From contig CAVTWH010000006.1 of NCBI GenBank assembly GCA_963738365.1, positions 868,001 to 932,000 on the forward strand: 64,000 nucleotides of DNA, written 5' to 3'. A model generated the notes under the pieces. That model was not told the origin of the DNA. It was given only the letters and a program-made list of their open reading frames with translations, and did not search any database. The translations under genes and the position numbers were made by a program. This document shows positions 45,055 through 52,486 of the stretch, piece after piece (positions within the stretch are counted from its first letter, which is position 1; each line of letters begins with the position of its first letter). Source of the DNA: CAVTWH01 sp963738365. Its GTDB lineage: Bacteria; Actinomycetota; Actinomycetes; Mycobacteriales; Micromonosporaceae.

Positions 45055-45125
45055 GGTGGAGTGGCCGAGAGGCGAGGCAACGGCCTGCAAAGCCGTGTAC
45101 ACGGGTTCAAATCCCGTCTCCACCT
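45055..45125 (+). tRNA. tRNA-Cys (GCA)
   Basis: 71 bases. Acceptor GGTGGAG/CTCCACC; anticodon stem ACGGC/GCCGT encloses CTGCAAA with anticodon GCA; T loop GGTTCAAATCC. It follows tRNA-Gly by 23 bases, so they form one transcript. Confidence 0.95.
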
Positions 45126-45139
45126 CAACGCAAGGTCCC

Positions 45140-45211
45140 GGGCGATTAGCTCAGCGGGAGAGCGCTTCCCTGACACGGAAGAGGTCACTGGTTCAATCCC
45201 AGTATCGCCCA
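45140..45211 (+). tRNA. tRNA-Val (GAC)
   Basis: 72 bases, followed by an encoded CCA (45212-45214). Acceptor GGGCGAT/ATCGCCC; anticodon stem CTTCC/GGAAG encloses CTGACAC with anticodon GAC. The integrase gene downstream runs toward this tRNA, so its 3' end is the likely attachment site of the adjoining element. Confidence 0.95.
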
Positions 45212-45220
45212 CCAGCTCAG

Positions 45221-45249
45221 AGGTCATGTCGCATCGATGGACATGGCCT
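45221..45249 (+). terminator. Terminator of the tRNA operon
   Basis: AGGTCATGTC pairs with GACATGGCCT (one G-T pair) around a nine-base loop, followed by a short T-rich stretch. It lies seven bases after the CCA of tRNA-Val. Confidence 0.65.
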
Positions 45250-45279
45250 TTACTGCGTCCTGAGTGGCTAACTGCGTGA

Positions 45280-46383
45280 CTAGCCCTCACTCCCGGCCTC
45301 CCTCTGGCCGAAGATGCGGTCCATCGCGCTGGCCCCGCTGAGCAGGACCGGGCGGAGCTGGTGCGGGTAGACCGCTTCAGTCACCCGGGTGCCGGCGTGG
45401 CCGACAAGATCCGCGATGTCCTCGAGGCCGGCCCGGCGGAGGACGGCTCGCATGCCCCGCCGTACGTTCCCGGCATCGAGAGGCGTGCCGAACCGGGTGG
45501 TGAAGACCAGGCTGGACTCCTTCCACAGCGCCCCGGTCCGGTCCCGGGCGGCGTCCTGGCTTACCCGGTGCTCCCGGAGCGCGGCGACCGCCCGCGTCGG
45601 CAGGCCGAGTGTCCGGCGGGATTTGCGGGTCTTGGTGTCGCCGTGCTCCCGGACCGAGCGCCACACCTGGACCGACGGCGGTACCGGCGGGTCGGCGTCC
45701 GGCTGGCCGACCCGGTCCCAGGTGAGTGCCCGCAGTTCCTCGGTACGCGCACCGGTCAGCAGCGACAGCACGAGGTCGCCGTGGAGCCGGCTGGACCGGG
45801 CGGCGTCGAGCAGCGTCGCGGCCTGGTCCAGGGTGAGCGACTTCGACGGCCGACCCTCCTGGCCCTTCGGAACCCCGCACAGTGCGACCACGTTGCGCTT
45901 ACCCAGGTCACGGGCCATCGCGCGGTTCACGGCCCGGTTCAGGCATTCCTTGAGCCGTGCCAGCGTGCTGGTCGCCAGGATCTCGGCCTTGGCCGCGAGC
46001 CAGCGGTCCACGTCGCGGGCGCTGAGATCGGGCAGCTTGCGGGTACCGAGGTCCGGGATGATGTGGCCCCGGCACAGGTACCCGTACTTCTCGATCGTGC
46101 TTGCGCTCAGGCCGGTCAATCCGAACTCCAGCCAGTCGGTCACCGCCTGGGCAACCGTGACGGTCTGCGAACTGACGGTCAGCCCGTCGTCCAGGTCCCA
46201 GTGCACCTCCCGGAGTTTGTTGCGAGCTTCGGTATTGGTCTTGCCGCTGGCCTTCCGCGTGATCCGCTTTCCTCGCCGGCGTGTAGCCGATGGTCACTTC
46301 GCAGATGTAGCGCTGGCGCTTCTCGTCCCAGTACAGGGCGCGCCCTCGCCCCGGCCCCGGCGGGGCTTCTTGTCGTCGGTCAC
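45280..46383 (-). CDS. Tyrosine recombinase/integrase (frameshifted, HxxR box missing)
   Basis: About 368 residues. The GTG at 46383 overlaps the excisionase stop. An AP2-like arm domain (GEGALYWDEKRQRYICEVTI) is broken near 46335 and 46280. Core-binding domain: WLEFGLTGLSASTIEKYGYL. Catalytic domain: LLTGARTEELRALTW carries the first Arg, LVGHAGTRVTEAVY the GH box and the nucleophile Tyr. The usual block with H-x-x-R between the first Arg and the GH box (normally after RRAGL) is absent: RAGL runs straight into EDIADLVGHAG. That looks like an in-frame loss of about 25 residues, so the enzyme is probably inactive. Confidence 0.82.
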
Positions 46384-46604
46384 GCTGCCCTCCGGGTGGC
46401 TTCGGATTCGAGCAGTGCGACGTAGTCCGTGATGGCTGCCGCCGGGATGAGACGAGTGCGGCCCTGCCGGACGGAGCGCAGCCGGCCAGCGCGCAACTGT
46501 TCGTAGATGACGGTGCGGCTCATGGACAGCAGCCGCATGGCTTCGGGGATGCGGTAGAGGGCCTTGGGCCTGCCGGTGGCCGGTAGGTCAAGGGGTGTGG
46601 TCAT
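46380..46604 (-). CDS. Excisionase-like helix-turn-helix protein
   Basis: 74 residues from ATG 46604: YRIPEAMRLLSMSRTVIYEQ followed by LRAGRLRSVRQGRTRLIPAA is the MerR/excisionase (HTH_17) pattern. It precedes and overlaps the integrase, the standard place for the directionality factor of actinomycete integrative elements. The frame is continuous with the upstream small ORF. Confidence 0.8.
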   Translation of the reverse strand: MTTPLDLPATGRPKALYRIPEAMRLLSMSRTVIYEQLRAGRLRSVRQGRTRLIPAAAITDYVALLESEATRRAA

Positions 46605-46805
46605 CGGGCTGGTCCTTCGGGTGGTGGTGATGTAGCGGCGGATGTGTCCGGCGCGGCTGGCGGGGTGGGTGCTGCGTCGGCAGGTGGTGCCTGGGCCGAG
46701 TACGCGGCCCACGGCGGTGGTGATGGTGCCGGTGAGTTCGTCGACGCGGGCCGGGGTGCCGATGATCCGGAACTGGAGAACGGGTGTTTTGCCTGGTAGG
46801 GGCAT
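46605..46805 (-). CDS. Small element-associated protein in frame with the excisionase
   Basis: 67 codons from ATG 46805 (MPLPGKTPVLQFRIIGTPAR) run into the excisionase Met without a stop. Because HTH_17 proteins normally lack this part, it is either a separate small gene whose stop has been lost, or an N-terminal extension. The segment TTCRRSTHPASRAGHIRRYI is basic with Cys and His. Function unknown; proteins of this kind sit beside xis in actinomycete elements. Confidence 0.45.
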
Positions 46806-46839
46806 GGTGATCTCCTGGTAGACGGGTTAGCGTGCGGGC

Positions 46840-47052
46840 GTGTCCGGGCGGGGTAAGACGCGGTTGGTTGCTCGCTTCGTTGCTAGCTGGCTTGTGGGCC
46901 TGGTCGCCGGCGGTGTGGTGGTGGCATTGGTGAGCCTGCTCGATCTCTCGGTGCGGTTGTGGGTGCTGGTTGCGCTGTTGGTCCTCGCCGTTCCGGTGTG
47001 GGTCGTCGTGGTGGTGTGGAATCGGACGGGTCGCCGGCCAGGCGGTGGCTGA
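46840..47052 (+). CDS. Small two-helix membrane protein
   Basis: 70 residues from GTG 46840. A basic N-terminus (SGRGKTRLVARF) is followed by two hydrophobic helices (about 14-36 and 40-60) and a basic tail. Divergent from the excisionase unit. No family recognised; the ribosome site is weak. Confidence 0.45.
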   Translation: MSGRGKTRLVARFVASWLVGLVAGGVVVALVSLLDLSVRLWVLVALLVLAVPVWVVVVVWNRTGRRPGGG

Positions 47053-47111
47053 CTGTTCCGCTGTGGAGTTTGTTAAGGTTCAGCACCGCGCGTGGCGTTG
47101 ACACGTGGGTG

Positions 47112-47357
47112 TCAAGCGGCCACGGGGTAGCCCGCCGGGTGGGCGGTGTAGGGCTGTTGGAGTTCGAGGCGGCCGGTTTCGGCGTATTCGCGGGCGTCGG
47201 CTGCGGCGGTGTTGGCGAGGATGGCGTCGCCGGTGGTGCGCCAGCCGGTGGCTTGGTAGCCGAGTTCGTAGATGACCAGGTCGGCCTGGTCGTCGTGCCA
47301 GAGTTCGGGGTGGCGGGAATGACGGTGGGGAGCGGACGCGGTTCTTCGAGGAAGCTA
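47112..47357 (-). pseudogene. 3' fragment of an element-associated gene
   Basis: A frame without a start codon reads RHPELWHDDQADLVIYELGY, QATGWRTTGDAILANTAAAD, AREYAETGRLELQQPYTAHP and AGYPVAA, ending at 47112. The composition is that of real, soluble protein, unlike the other two frames, and a stop codon just upstream of 47357 cuts it off. I take it as the last 80 residues of a gene truncated by rearrangement. Family unknown. Confidence 0.5.
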
Positions 47358-47813
47358 GACGCACTCTGCGGCAACTAAAGTCGCAGAGTACTGAGTAGCC
47401 AGACGACGCGTCCGATGGCCCCATGCGATAGAGGCCGCAGCGACAGAGAGCATCGACAGCTCGGGCATCAAGACGATCATGTAGCAGATCCGAGCTCGCT
47501 CGACATCGTCGGGCTCGTGCGGCGAACGACCGATCGCTGCTGGAATCTCGTGGTACTCGACTCCGACGTCGGCCGTAGAGTGGGAACGGAGATCATCGGC
47601 CAGCGCATCCGCGACGCCAGCGAGCCCAAGGCGTGCAGTCAGCTGTCATGCCGGTGACTTCGAGCTGCGCGGCTGCGAGGATCGACTGCGATACGGGCTC
47701 TTCGAAGTTGAGCGGGGTTCGCGGCTGACAGCGACCCGGAGATGAGGGCTCGCAGCCCATCGGTGATCATCTGAGTGTCGAGTTCGGATGGTCACAAGTG
47801 AAGAGCTGCGAGC
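47358..47813. other. Degraded intergenic DNA between element fragments
   Basis: 456 bases of lower GC content with no full gene. A plus-strand piece near 47480-47600 (DIVGLVRRTTDRCWNLVVLD) looks like leftover coding sequence but has no start or family I recognise. The next gene is a transposase, so this may be insertion-damaged DNA. Confidence 0.4.
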
Positions 47814-48452
47814 ATGGTCAACGATACGACCCGGTTGCTGGGCCTGGATGGCCTGGTAGCCGAGCGGGTCGAGGTGGACGCCGCTGGTGTCCCCGTGGTG
47901 GACATTTCCACCGGTTGTGAACAGGCACGATGCTGCCCAAAGTGCGGACAGCGGGCGGTCCGGGTGAAGCAGTGGACCACAACCCGGCCGCGGGATCTGC
48001 CGGTCGCCGGCAGGGTGGTGCGGCTGCGCTGGCGTAAACGGCGCTGGTACTGCCCGACCCCGGCCTGCCCGCGCAGGTCGTTCACTGAGCGGGTCGCCCA
48101 GGTCCCGGCCCGATCACGGTTGACCACGCGGTTGCGGCAGGCAGCCGGCGCGGCAGTCGCCGACAGTGGGCGCACGATCGTGCAATCGGCCCGCGATCAC
48201 GGCACCTGTCGTGGCCGGTCGTCGCCGAGGCGTTCACCGCGCATGCGAACCGTGTGTTGCCGGCCGAGCCGCAGCCGGTCGTGGTACTCGGCATCGACGA
48301 GATCCGCCGCGGCAGACCGCGCTGGATCTGGGACGCCCAGGCCGACTCGTGGACGGTCACACCTGACCGCTGGCACGTCGGCTTCTGTGACCTGTCCGGC
48401 GGCCAAGGCTTGCTCGCCCAGGTCGAGGGCCGCACCACCGCCGGCGGTATAG
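47814..48452 (+). pseudogene. ISL3 family transposase, truncated and frameshifted
   Basis: The first 130 residues show the ISL3 N-terminal zinc-binding domain (CPKCGQRAVRVKQW, WYCPTPACPRRSF). One base is missing near 48200; the other frame continues LSWPVVAEAFTAHANRVLPA and VVVLGIDEIRRGRPRW, with the first catalytic Asp. The similarity stops at GGQGLLAQVEGRTTAGG (about 48452), before the remaining DDE residues, where other sequence begins. The IS is therefore dead. Confidence 0.75.
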
Positions 48453-48480
48453 AGCAGCGGTTGTCTTGCCTGGGCCTGTC

Positions 48481-48771
48481 GTTGTCCTGCTGGTGTCCCG
48501 CGTTGTCTGGGTCACCCGACCCATTGCCGACACGGCGTCCCTGCGCCACCGCCGCGAAGCGCCGGCACGATGGCCCGCCCGGTCTGGCCGACCTGGGCTA
48601 CAAAGGCGGAGCGCCCATCCTCGTCCTGCCGACCAAGAAACCAGCCGACAGACCCACTGCGCTGTAGCCAGCCCCGGGACCGCCCGTCGGGTTGTTCCGG
48701 GGCCCGACGTACGGATCGCCCCGGCAACCGGGTCGGGTGACCCAGACAACGCGGGACACCAGCAGGACAAC
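48481..48771. mobile_element. 291-bp mini-element with perfect 42-bp terminal inverted repeats
   Basis: Positions 48481-48522 are the exact reverse complement of 48730-48771. The flanks both carry TGTC (48477-48480 and 48772-48775), which would be a four-base target duplication. The interior, on the plus strand, encodes LADLGYKGGAPILVLPTKKP and a stop at 48665, resembling the end of an IS5-type DDE transposase. It is either a MITE-like derivative or the collapsed remains of a larger IS. It lies just after the broken ISL3 gene. Confidence 0.7.
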
Positions 48772-48894
48772 TGTCACATGTGGAGCGATCACATCGACCG
48801 CTACCGTGTGACCGGCCCCGAGGCGACGCCGCACCATCGCGGAGTCTGTACAGCGGTGCCCTCCATTTCAGCCCCTCGTCCCGAAGGTTGTCCA

Positions 48895-50043
48895 ATGACC
48901 CGATTCACCCGTCCCCTGGCCGGAGCGGTCCTCACCGCACTGGCTGCCACGGTCGCGGCGTTGAGCGGCGCCGCTCCCGCGTACGCGGATGTCAGTGCGG
49001 TGCAGGTCAGCGTCGGCGATCAGATCACCTGCGTGATCGAGGCCGATGCCTCCCTCTGGTGTGGCGACTCCGACCTGGGCATCACCGACGGGCTGGGCAA
49101 CGGACACGGCCTCATCAACGTCGGCGGCAGCATCTCCTGGAAGTCGGTGAGCGTCGGCGATCATTTCGCCTGCGCCATCGACGCCAACTCCCACGCATAC
49201 TGTTGGGGTGCCAACGGCTACGGCCAGCTCGGCACCGGCGACAACATCAACTGGACGGCGCCGCAACGGATCTCCAACAGCCATACGTTCTCGTCCATCT
49301 CCGCCGGCAGCTGGCACGCCTGCGCGATCACCACCGGCTGGCAGCTCTACTGCTGGGGCGACGGTCTCTTCGGTGAACTCGGGATCGGCACGGCCGCCAC
49401 CTGGAACTCCCCGCGCCTTGTCGGCTCCGGCTGGTCCAGCGTGTCCGCCGGCGCCGGCCACACCTGCGGCATCACCACCAGCGCCGCCGCCATGTGCTGG
49501 GGCGGCGGCTTCAACGGTGAGTTGGGCCTGGACGGGGTCGTCGAGACCTGGTCGCCGATGGAGGTTGCCGGCGGCGGCTCCTGGGGCACCATCTCCACCG
49601 GCTACGACCACACCTGCGCGGTCACCACCGGCCACCGCCTCTACTGCTGGGGCGACAACAGCCGGGGCGAACTCGGCACCAGCTACCCCAACAACTCCAC
49701 GACGCCGATCCGGGTCGGCTCGACCAGCGCGTGGGGTAGCGTGGACGTCGGCGGCTCCGGGGATCTCGACTTCGGCGAATACACCTGTGGGCTCTACACC
49801 AATGGCACCCGCTTCTGTTGGGGCACCAACGACTTCGGGCAGCTCGGCCTGACCGGCACCACCGACCGGCACGCACCGATCCGCCTCCTCAACGAGGCAC
49901 CCTGGGCCCAGATCACCACCGGCGGCGCACACACCTGCGGGATCCGCGCGACCGGTACCCTGCAGTGCTGGGGCAACAACTGGTGGGGCCAGCTGGCCCT
50001 CTACGACACCGTCGACCGTGACCGGCCGGTGACCGTCCCCTGA
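48895..50043 (+). CDS. Secreted RCC1-repeat (beta-propeller) protein
   Basis: 382 residues. A signal peptide (FTRPLAGAVLTALAATVAAL, cleaved after AYA at about 34) is followed by seven repeats of about 50 residues with the core SVSVGDHFACAIDANSHAYC then WGANGYGQLGTGD, matching RCC1-type propeller blades with a Cys pair in each. Extracellular RCC1-like proteins are common in actinobacteria and of unknown role; binding of a protein or polymer is likely. ATG 48895 is chosen because a signal peptide begins there. A strong terminator follows. Confidence 0.85.
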   Translation: MTRFTRPLAGAVLTALAATVAALSGAAPAYADVSAVQVSVGDQITCVIEADASLWCGDSDLGITDGLGNGHGLINVGGSISWKSVSVGDHFACAIDANSHAYCWGANGYGQLGTGDNINWTAPQRISNSHTFSSISAGSWHACAITTGWQLYCWGDGLFGELGIGTAATWNSPRLVGSGWSSVSAGAGHTCGITTSAAAMCWGGGFNGELGLDGVVETWSPMEVAGGGSWGTISTGYDHTCAVTTGHRLYCWGDNSRGELGTSYPNNSTTPIRVGSTSAWGSVDVGGSGDLDFGEYTCGLYTNGTRFCWGTNDFGQLGLTGTTDRHAPIRLLNEAPWAQITTGGAHTCGIRATGTLQCWGNNWWGQLALYDTVDRDRPVTVP

Positions 50044-50057
50044 TCCTCAGCTCGGGC

Positions 50058-50106
50058 CACAGCGTGATCGCCAACCACGACCCGGGTGGTTGGCGATCAC
50101 GCTGTG
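50058..50106 (+). terminator. Strong terminator after the RCC1 gene
   Basis: A perfect 20-bp stem (CACAGCGTGATCGCCAACCA and its complement) with a nine-base loop, 15 bases after the stop. The 265 bases that follow it show nothing recognisable. Confidence 0.85.
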
Positions 50107-50371
50107 CTGATGGCGCTGCGTCGGGCCCGGTGATTGTCGACCTGATGCGGTACCTGGCCGGACGGCTATACGGGCTGGTCAGAAAGGGCGCGCCGCCAGG
50201 GAGTTGAACCGCGAGTCCGCGGCCTGAGAGGAGGTGCGGCACCTCTGCACGTGCCGGGCGGCGGTCGGGGTGAGCGCTGCGCATCCGGCGGCGAGGGCGA
50301 TCCGGCCGGTGGCGCCGGTGAGTCGATACCTTGGTCGCCAGAGGGTGCCGCTGGAGCAAAACCCTCCTCCG

Positions 50372-50461
50372 CGCTCTCTGTACCCGCCGGGCGTGCGGAT
50401 TGCGATCGTGTGTGACAACTTCAGCCCTCACCTGAGCACCAAGGCCGACACGAGCCTCGGG
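50372..50461 (+). pseudogene. Fragment of an IS630-type transposase
   Basis: A 30-residue plus-strand segment reads RSLYPPGVRIAIVCDNFSPH then LSTKADTSLG, matching the third part of IS630-type transposases around the second catalytic Asp (DNFSPH). Nothing else of the IS is left nearby, so this is a scrap. Confidence 0.65.
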
Positions 50462-50808
50462 CACAGGGAAGTCGACCCGCGCCAGGATCGCCGGGCAGGG
50501 TGCGCCCGCGAAGAGCTTCTCCATCGCCTCCAGCTCAAGTCCCTGGAAGGGCCCGGCGAGCGCCTGGCGGTCGCGCGGGTCGCCTGCGCTCAGCAGGTGT
50601 CCGGCGAGCTTCACCGCGCCCGAGAGGATCGCCTTCGCTTGAGCCGCCAGCGACCGGAGCGTGGCGCGCCGGAGGATCTGTGGCTCGCAGACCAGCGGGA
50701 TCGGGACCACCGAGCCGTCGGGCTTGCGGACCGCCATTCCTTGCGACCAGGCGTCTGCTGCTGCGGCGCGGCAATGGCGCGCAGGTCGTCAGCGGAGAAG
50801 ACGCTCAT
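50462..50808 (-). pseudogene. Truncated hypothetical gene cut off at the IS630 scrap
   Basis: ATG 50808 begins MSVFSADDLRAIAAPQQQTP; one base is missing near 50740, after which MAVRKPDGSVVPIPLVCEPQ and a 90-residue stretch with LEAMEKLFAGAPCPAILARV follow before sequence character is lost at about 50470. The phrase CPAILARVDF resembles the metal/ATP part of ATP-grasp-like proteins, but this is weak. The 3' part is missing where the transposase fragment begins. Confidence 0.4.
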
Positions 50809-50885
50809 CGTCGTGGGCCGCGCCGGCAACGCCGGTCCCACACAGTCGTCGTGGCGGCGGGCGCGAGTGAACCAGTCATGGGCGA

Positions 50886-51557
50886 TCAGTCCTCGGGTGG
50901 TAGATCAGTGATTGCCGATGCGGCGGCGACGAGCCGGTTCCAGGTCGTGAGCAGCCAGAAGCGGTACTGGTCGGGCTCCCAATCGAGCGTCTCGCGGATC
51001 AGCAGATAGGTGTGGGCATGGGCCAGCACGCCCGCGGTGTCGCAGAGCCAGTCGACGTCGACGGTCGCGGGGAGAAGTCGGTCGGTGTGCAGCTTGGTGA
51101 AGAAGGCGCGCAGCGAGTCGCGGGTTGCCGCGCGCCCGGCTCGGGCGGCCTCGGCGATGACGGGCTCGACCGGCTCGGCTTGCTGGGCGACCGCGAAGAT
51201 GTCGCCGGCGCGGGCCATCAGGGCTGCCACACCGTGCGCGAGCCGATCAAGGCGTTCGGCGAGGGTGGGGGCGCCCAGCGCCTGTTGGTACCAGTCGCGG
51301 CTGTGCAGGTCGATGAGCTCGGTGTCGCCGACGACGGCCACGTCGACGACCCGTTTGAGTAGGTCGGCCTTGGTGCCGAAGCGGACGTAGATGGTGCGGT
51401 GCCCGACTCGGGCGGCGTCGGCGACCGTGGTGAGCGTGGTCGCGGCGTAGCCGTCGCGAACGAACAGCTCGCGGGCCGCGGCGACGATTCGCTCCTCGGT
51501 GTCGGCGACACGCGCGGCGCGCAGATTCTTCGGTCGAGGGTTGACGGGCTCGTTCAT
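50886..51557 (-). CDS. TetR family transcriptional regulator
   Basis: 223 residues. VAAARELFVRDGYAATTLTT and VADAARVGHRTIYVRFGTKA form the helix-turn-helix. The C-terminal ligand domain has a conserved RETLDWEPDQYRFWLLTT. It diverges from the glyoxalase-like gene across 69 bases containing two matching palindromes, so it most likely controls that gene and itself. Start at 51557 leaves the usual N-terminal arm. Confidence 0.88.
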   Translation of the reverse strand: MNEPVNPRPKNLRAARVADTEERIVAAARELFVRDGYAATTLTTVADAARVGHRTIYVRFGTKADLLKRVVDVAVVGDTELIDLHSRDWYQQALGAPTLAERLDRLAHGVAALMARAGDIFAVAQQAEPVEPVIAEAARAGRAATRDSLRAFFTKLHTDRLLPATVDVDWLCDTAGVLAHAHTYLLIRETLDWEPDQYRFWLLTTWNRLVAAASAITDLPPED

Positions 51558-51560
51558 GAG

Positions 51561-51595
51561 ATGCAGTATAACTGCATAAGTGCAGTGTCGCTGCA
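51561..51595. promoter_or_regulatory. Twin TetR operators between the TetR and VOC genes
   Basis: ATGCAGTATAACTGCAT (51561-51577) is a perfect inverted repeat with a three-base centre. TGCAGTGTCGCTGCA (51581-51595) has the same half-sites around five bases. Their centres are 19 bases apart, nearly two helical turns, and they cover the likely promoters of both divergent genes. TATAAC inside the first box may be a -10. Confidence 0.8.
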
Positions 51596-51626
51596 TCGAC
51601 CTTGGTTGGTCCACTCGGAGGACATC

Positions 51627-52124
51627 ATGACCACCGACGCTCCGCTGCTCGACGGGGTTCACCACCTCAAGCTGCCGGTCAGCGATCTCGAACGCGCCCG
51701 CGCGTGGTACGAGTCGCGACTGGGCTACCGGGTCACCACCGAGTTCGTCGAGCACGGCAAGGTCATGGGCCTGGTCCTGACCCACCCCAACGGCGGCCCG
51801 ATGTTCGGGCTGCGACTCGACCCGCAGCGCGCCGAGGCCGCCGCCGGGTTCGATTACTTCTCGATCGGTGTCCCGACCAAGGAAGCGCTCGACGCGCTGG
51901 CCGAGCGGCTGACAGGTCTTGGAGAAACCCACGCAGGGGTGCATTTCGCAACGATCGGCTGGATCCTTCCCGCGACGCATGACCCCGACGGCCACGAGGT
52001 CCGCTTCTACACCACCCAGCACCACACCGACACCGGCGACGCCGAGATCCAGCGCGTCGACGACGCCCACGCGACTGCCGCCCGCCGCGAGCAGTCCCAC
52101 CCCGCCGCGCACAGGTCCGACTAA
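51627..52124 (+). CDS. VOC superfamily (glyoxalase/dioxygenase-like) protein
   Basis: 165 residues. LDGVHHLKLPVSDLERARAW with YESRLGYRVTTEFVE and VLTHPNGGPMFGLRL, then THDPDGHEVRFYTTQH, give the two beta-alpha-beta-beta-beta units with metal ligands (His, Glu). The family covers glyoxalases, fosfomycin-type resistance enzymes and dioxygenases; the exact reaction is unknown. A GGAG ribosome site precedes ATG 51627. Regulation by the divergent TetR suggests a response to a small toxic molecule. Confidence 0.85.
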   Translation: MTTDAPLLDGVHHLKLPVSDLERARAWYESRLGYRVTTEFVEHGKVMGLVLTHPNGGPMFGLRLDPQRAEAAAGFDYFSIGVPTKEALDALAERLTGLGETHAGVHFATIGWILPATHDPDGHEVRFYTTQHHTDTGDAEIQRVDDAHATAARREQSHPAAHRSD

Positions 52125-52154
52125 ACGGCGCGTCGATCATGCCGAGCCGCAGAA

Positions 52155-52457
52155 GTGTCGCCACCAGGCCGCCAAACCCGAAGGGCCCGGCTGTCCCTGT
52201 CGGATGCTGTCCAGCGGCTGTTCCGGCCGGGCCGCGCATGGCGCATCGGGGTCGAGGTGGAGCTGATCCCTTCGTTCGCCGACGGCTCGTCGGTACCGCC
52301 GCAGGTGCTGGCCGCGCTGTTCGGCCAACGGTTTCGGGCAGCGGCCCGGCCCAGCTTCGAGCCAGGCGGGCAGTTGGAGCTGAGCCCGCCGCCGCAGGCG
52401 TCGGCGGCGGGACTGATGGTCGAGCTGGATCAGTTGCTGACGCTCGCCGTCGGGTAG
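52155..52457 (+). pseudogene. Possible glutamate-cysteine ligase (EgtA/GCS2-like) N-terminal fragment
   Basis: 100 residues from GTG 52155. WRIGVEVELIPSFADG and ARPSFEPGGQLELSPPPQAS match the opening of glutamate-cysteine-ligase-like enzymes (the G-x-E-V-E metal site and the EPGGQ-E loop). A full enzyme has about 400 residues, so this is cut off at 52457. The remaining part is not found downstream, where the GH95 gene runs the other way. Confidence in the family is moderate. Confidence 0.45.
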
Positions 52458-52486
52458 ACGACGTCGGACCTGCCGCTCTGGATGGT

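Noticed and set aside
45191..50200. Second attachment-site copy of the tRNA-Val 3' end
   Set aside because: No repeat of the sequence around 45191-45214 was found by eye downstream within the window, so element borders were not assigned.
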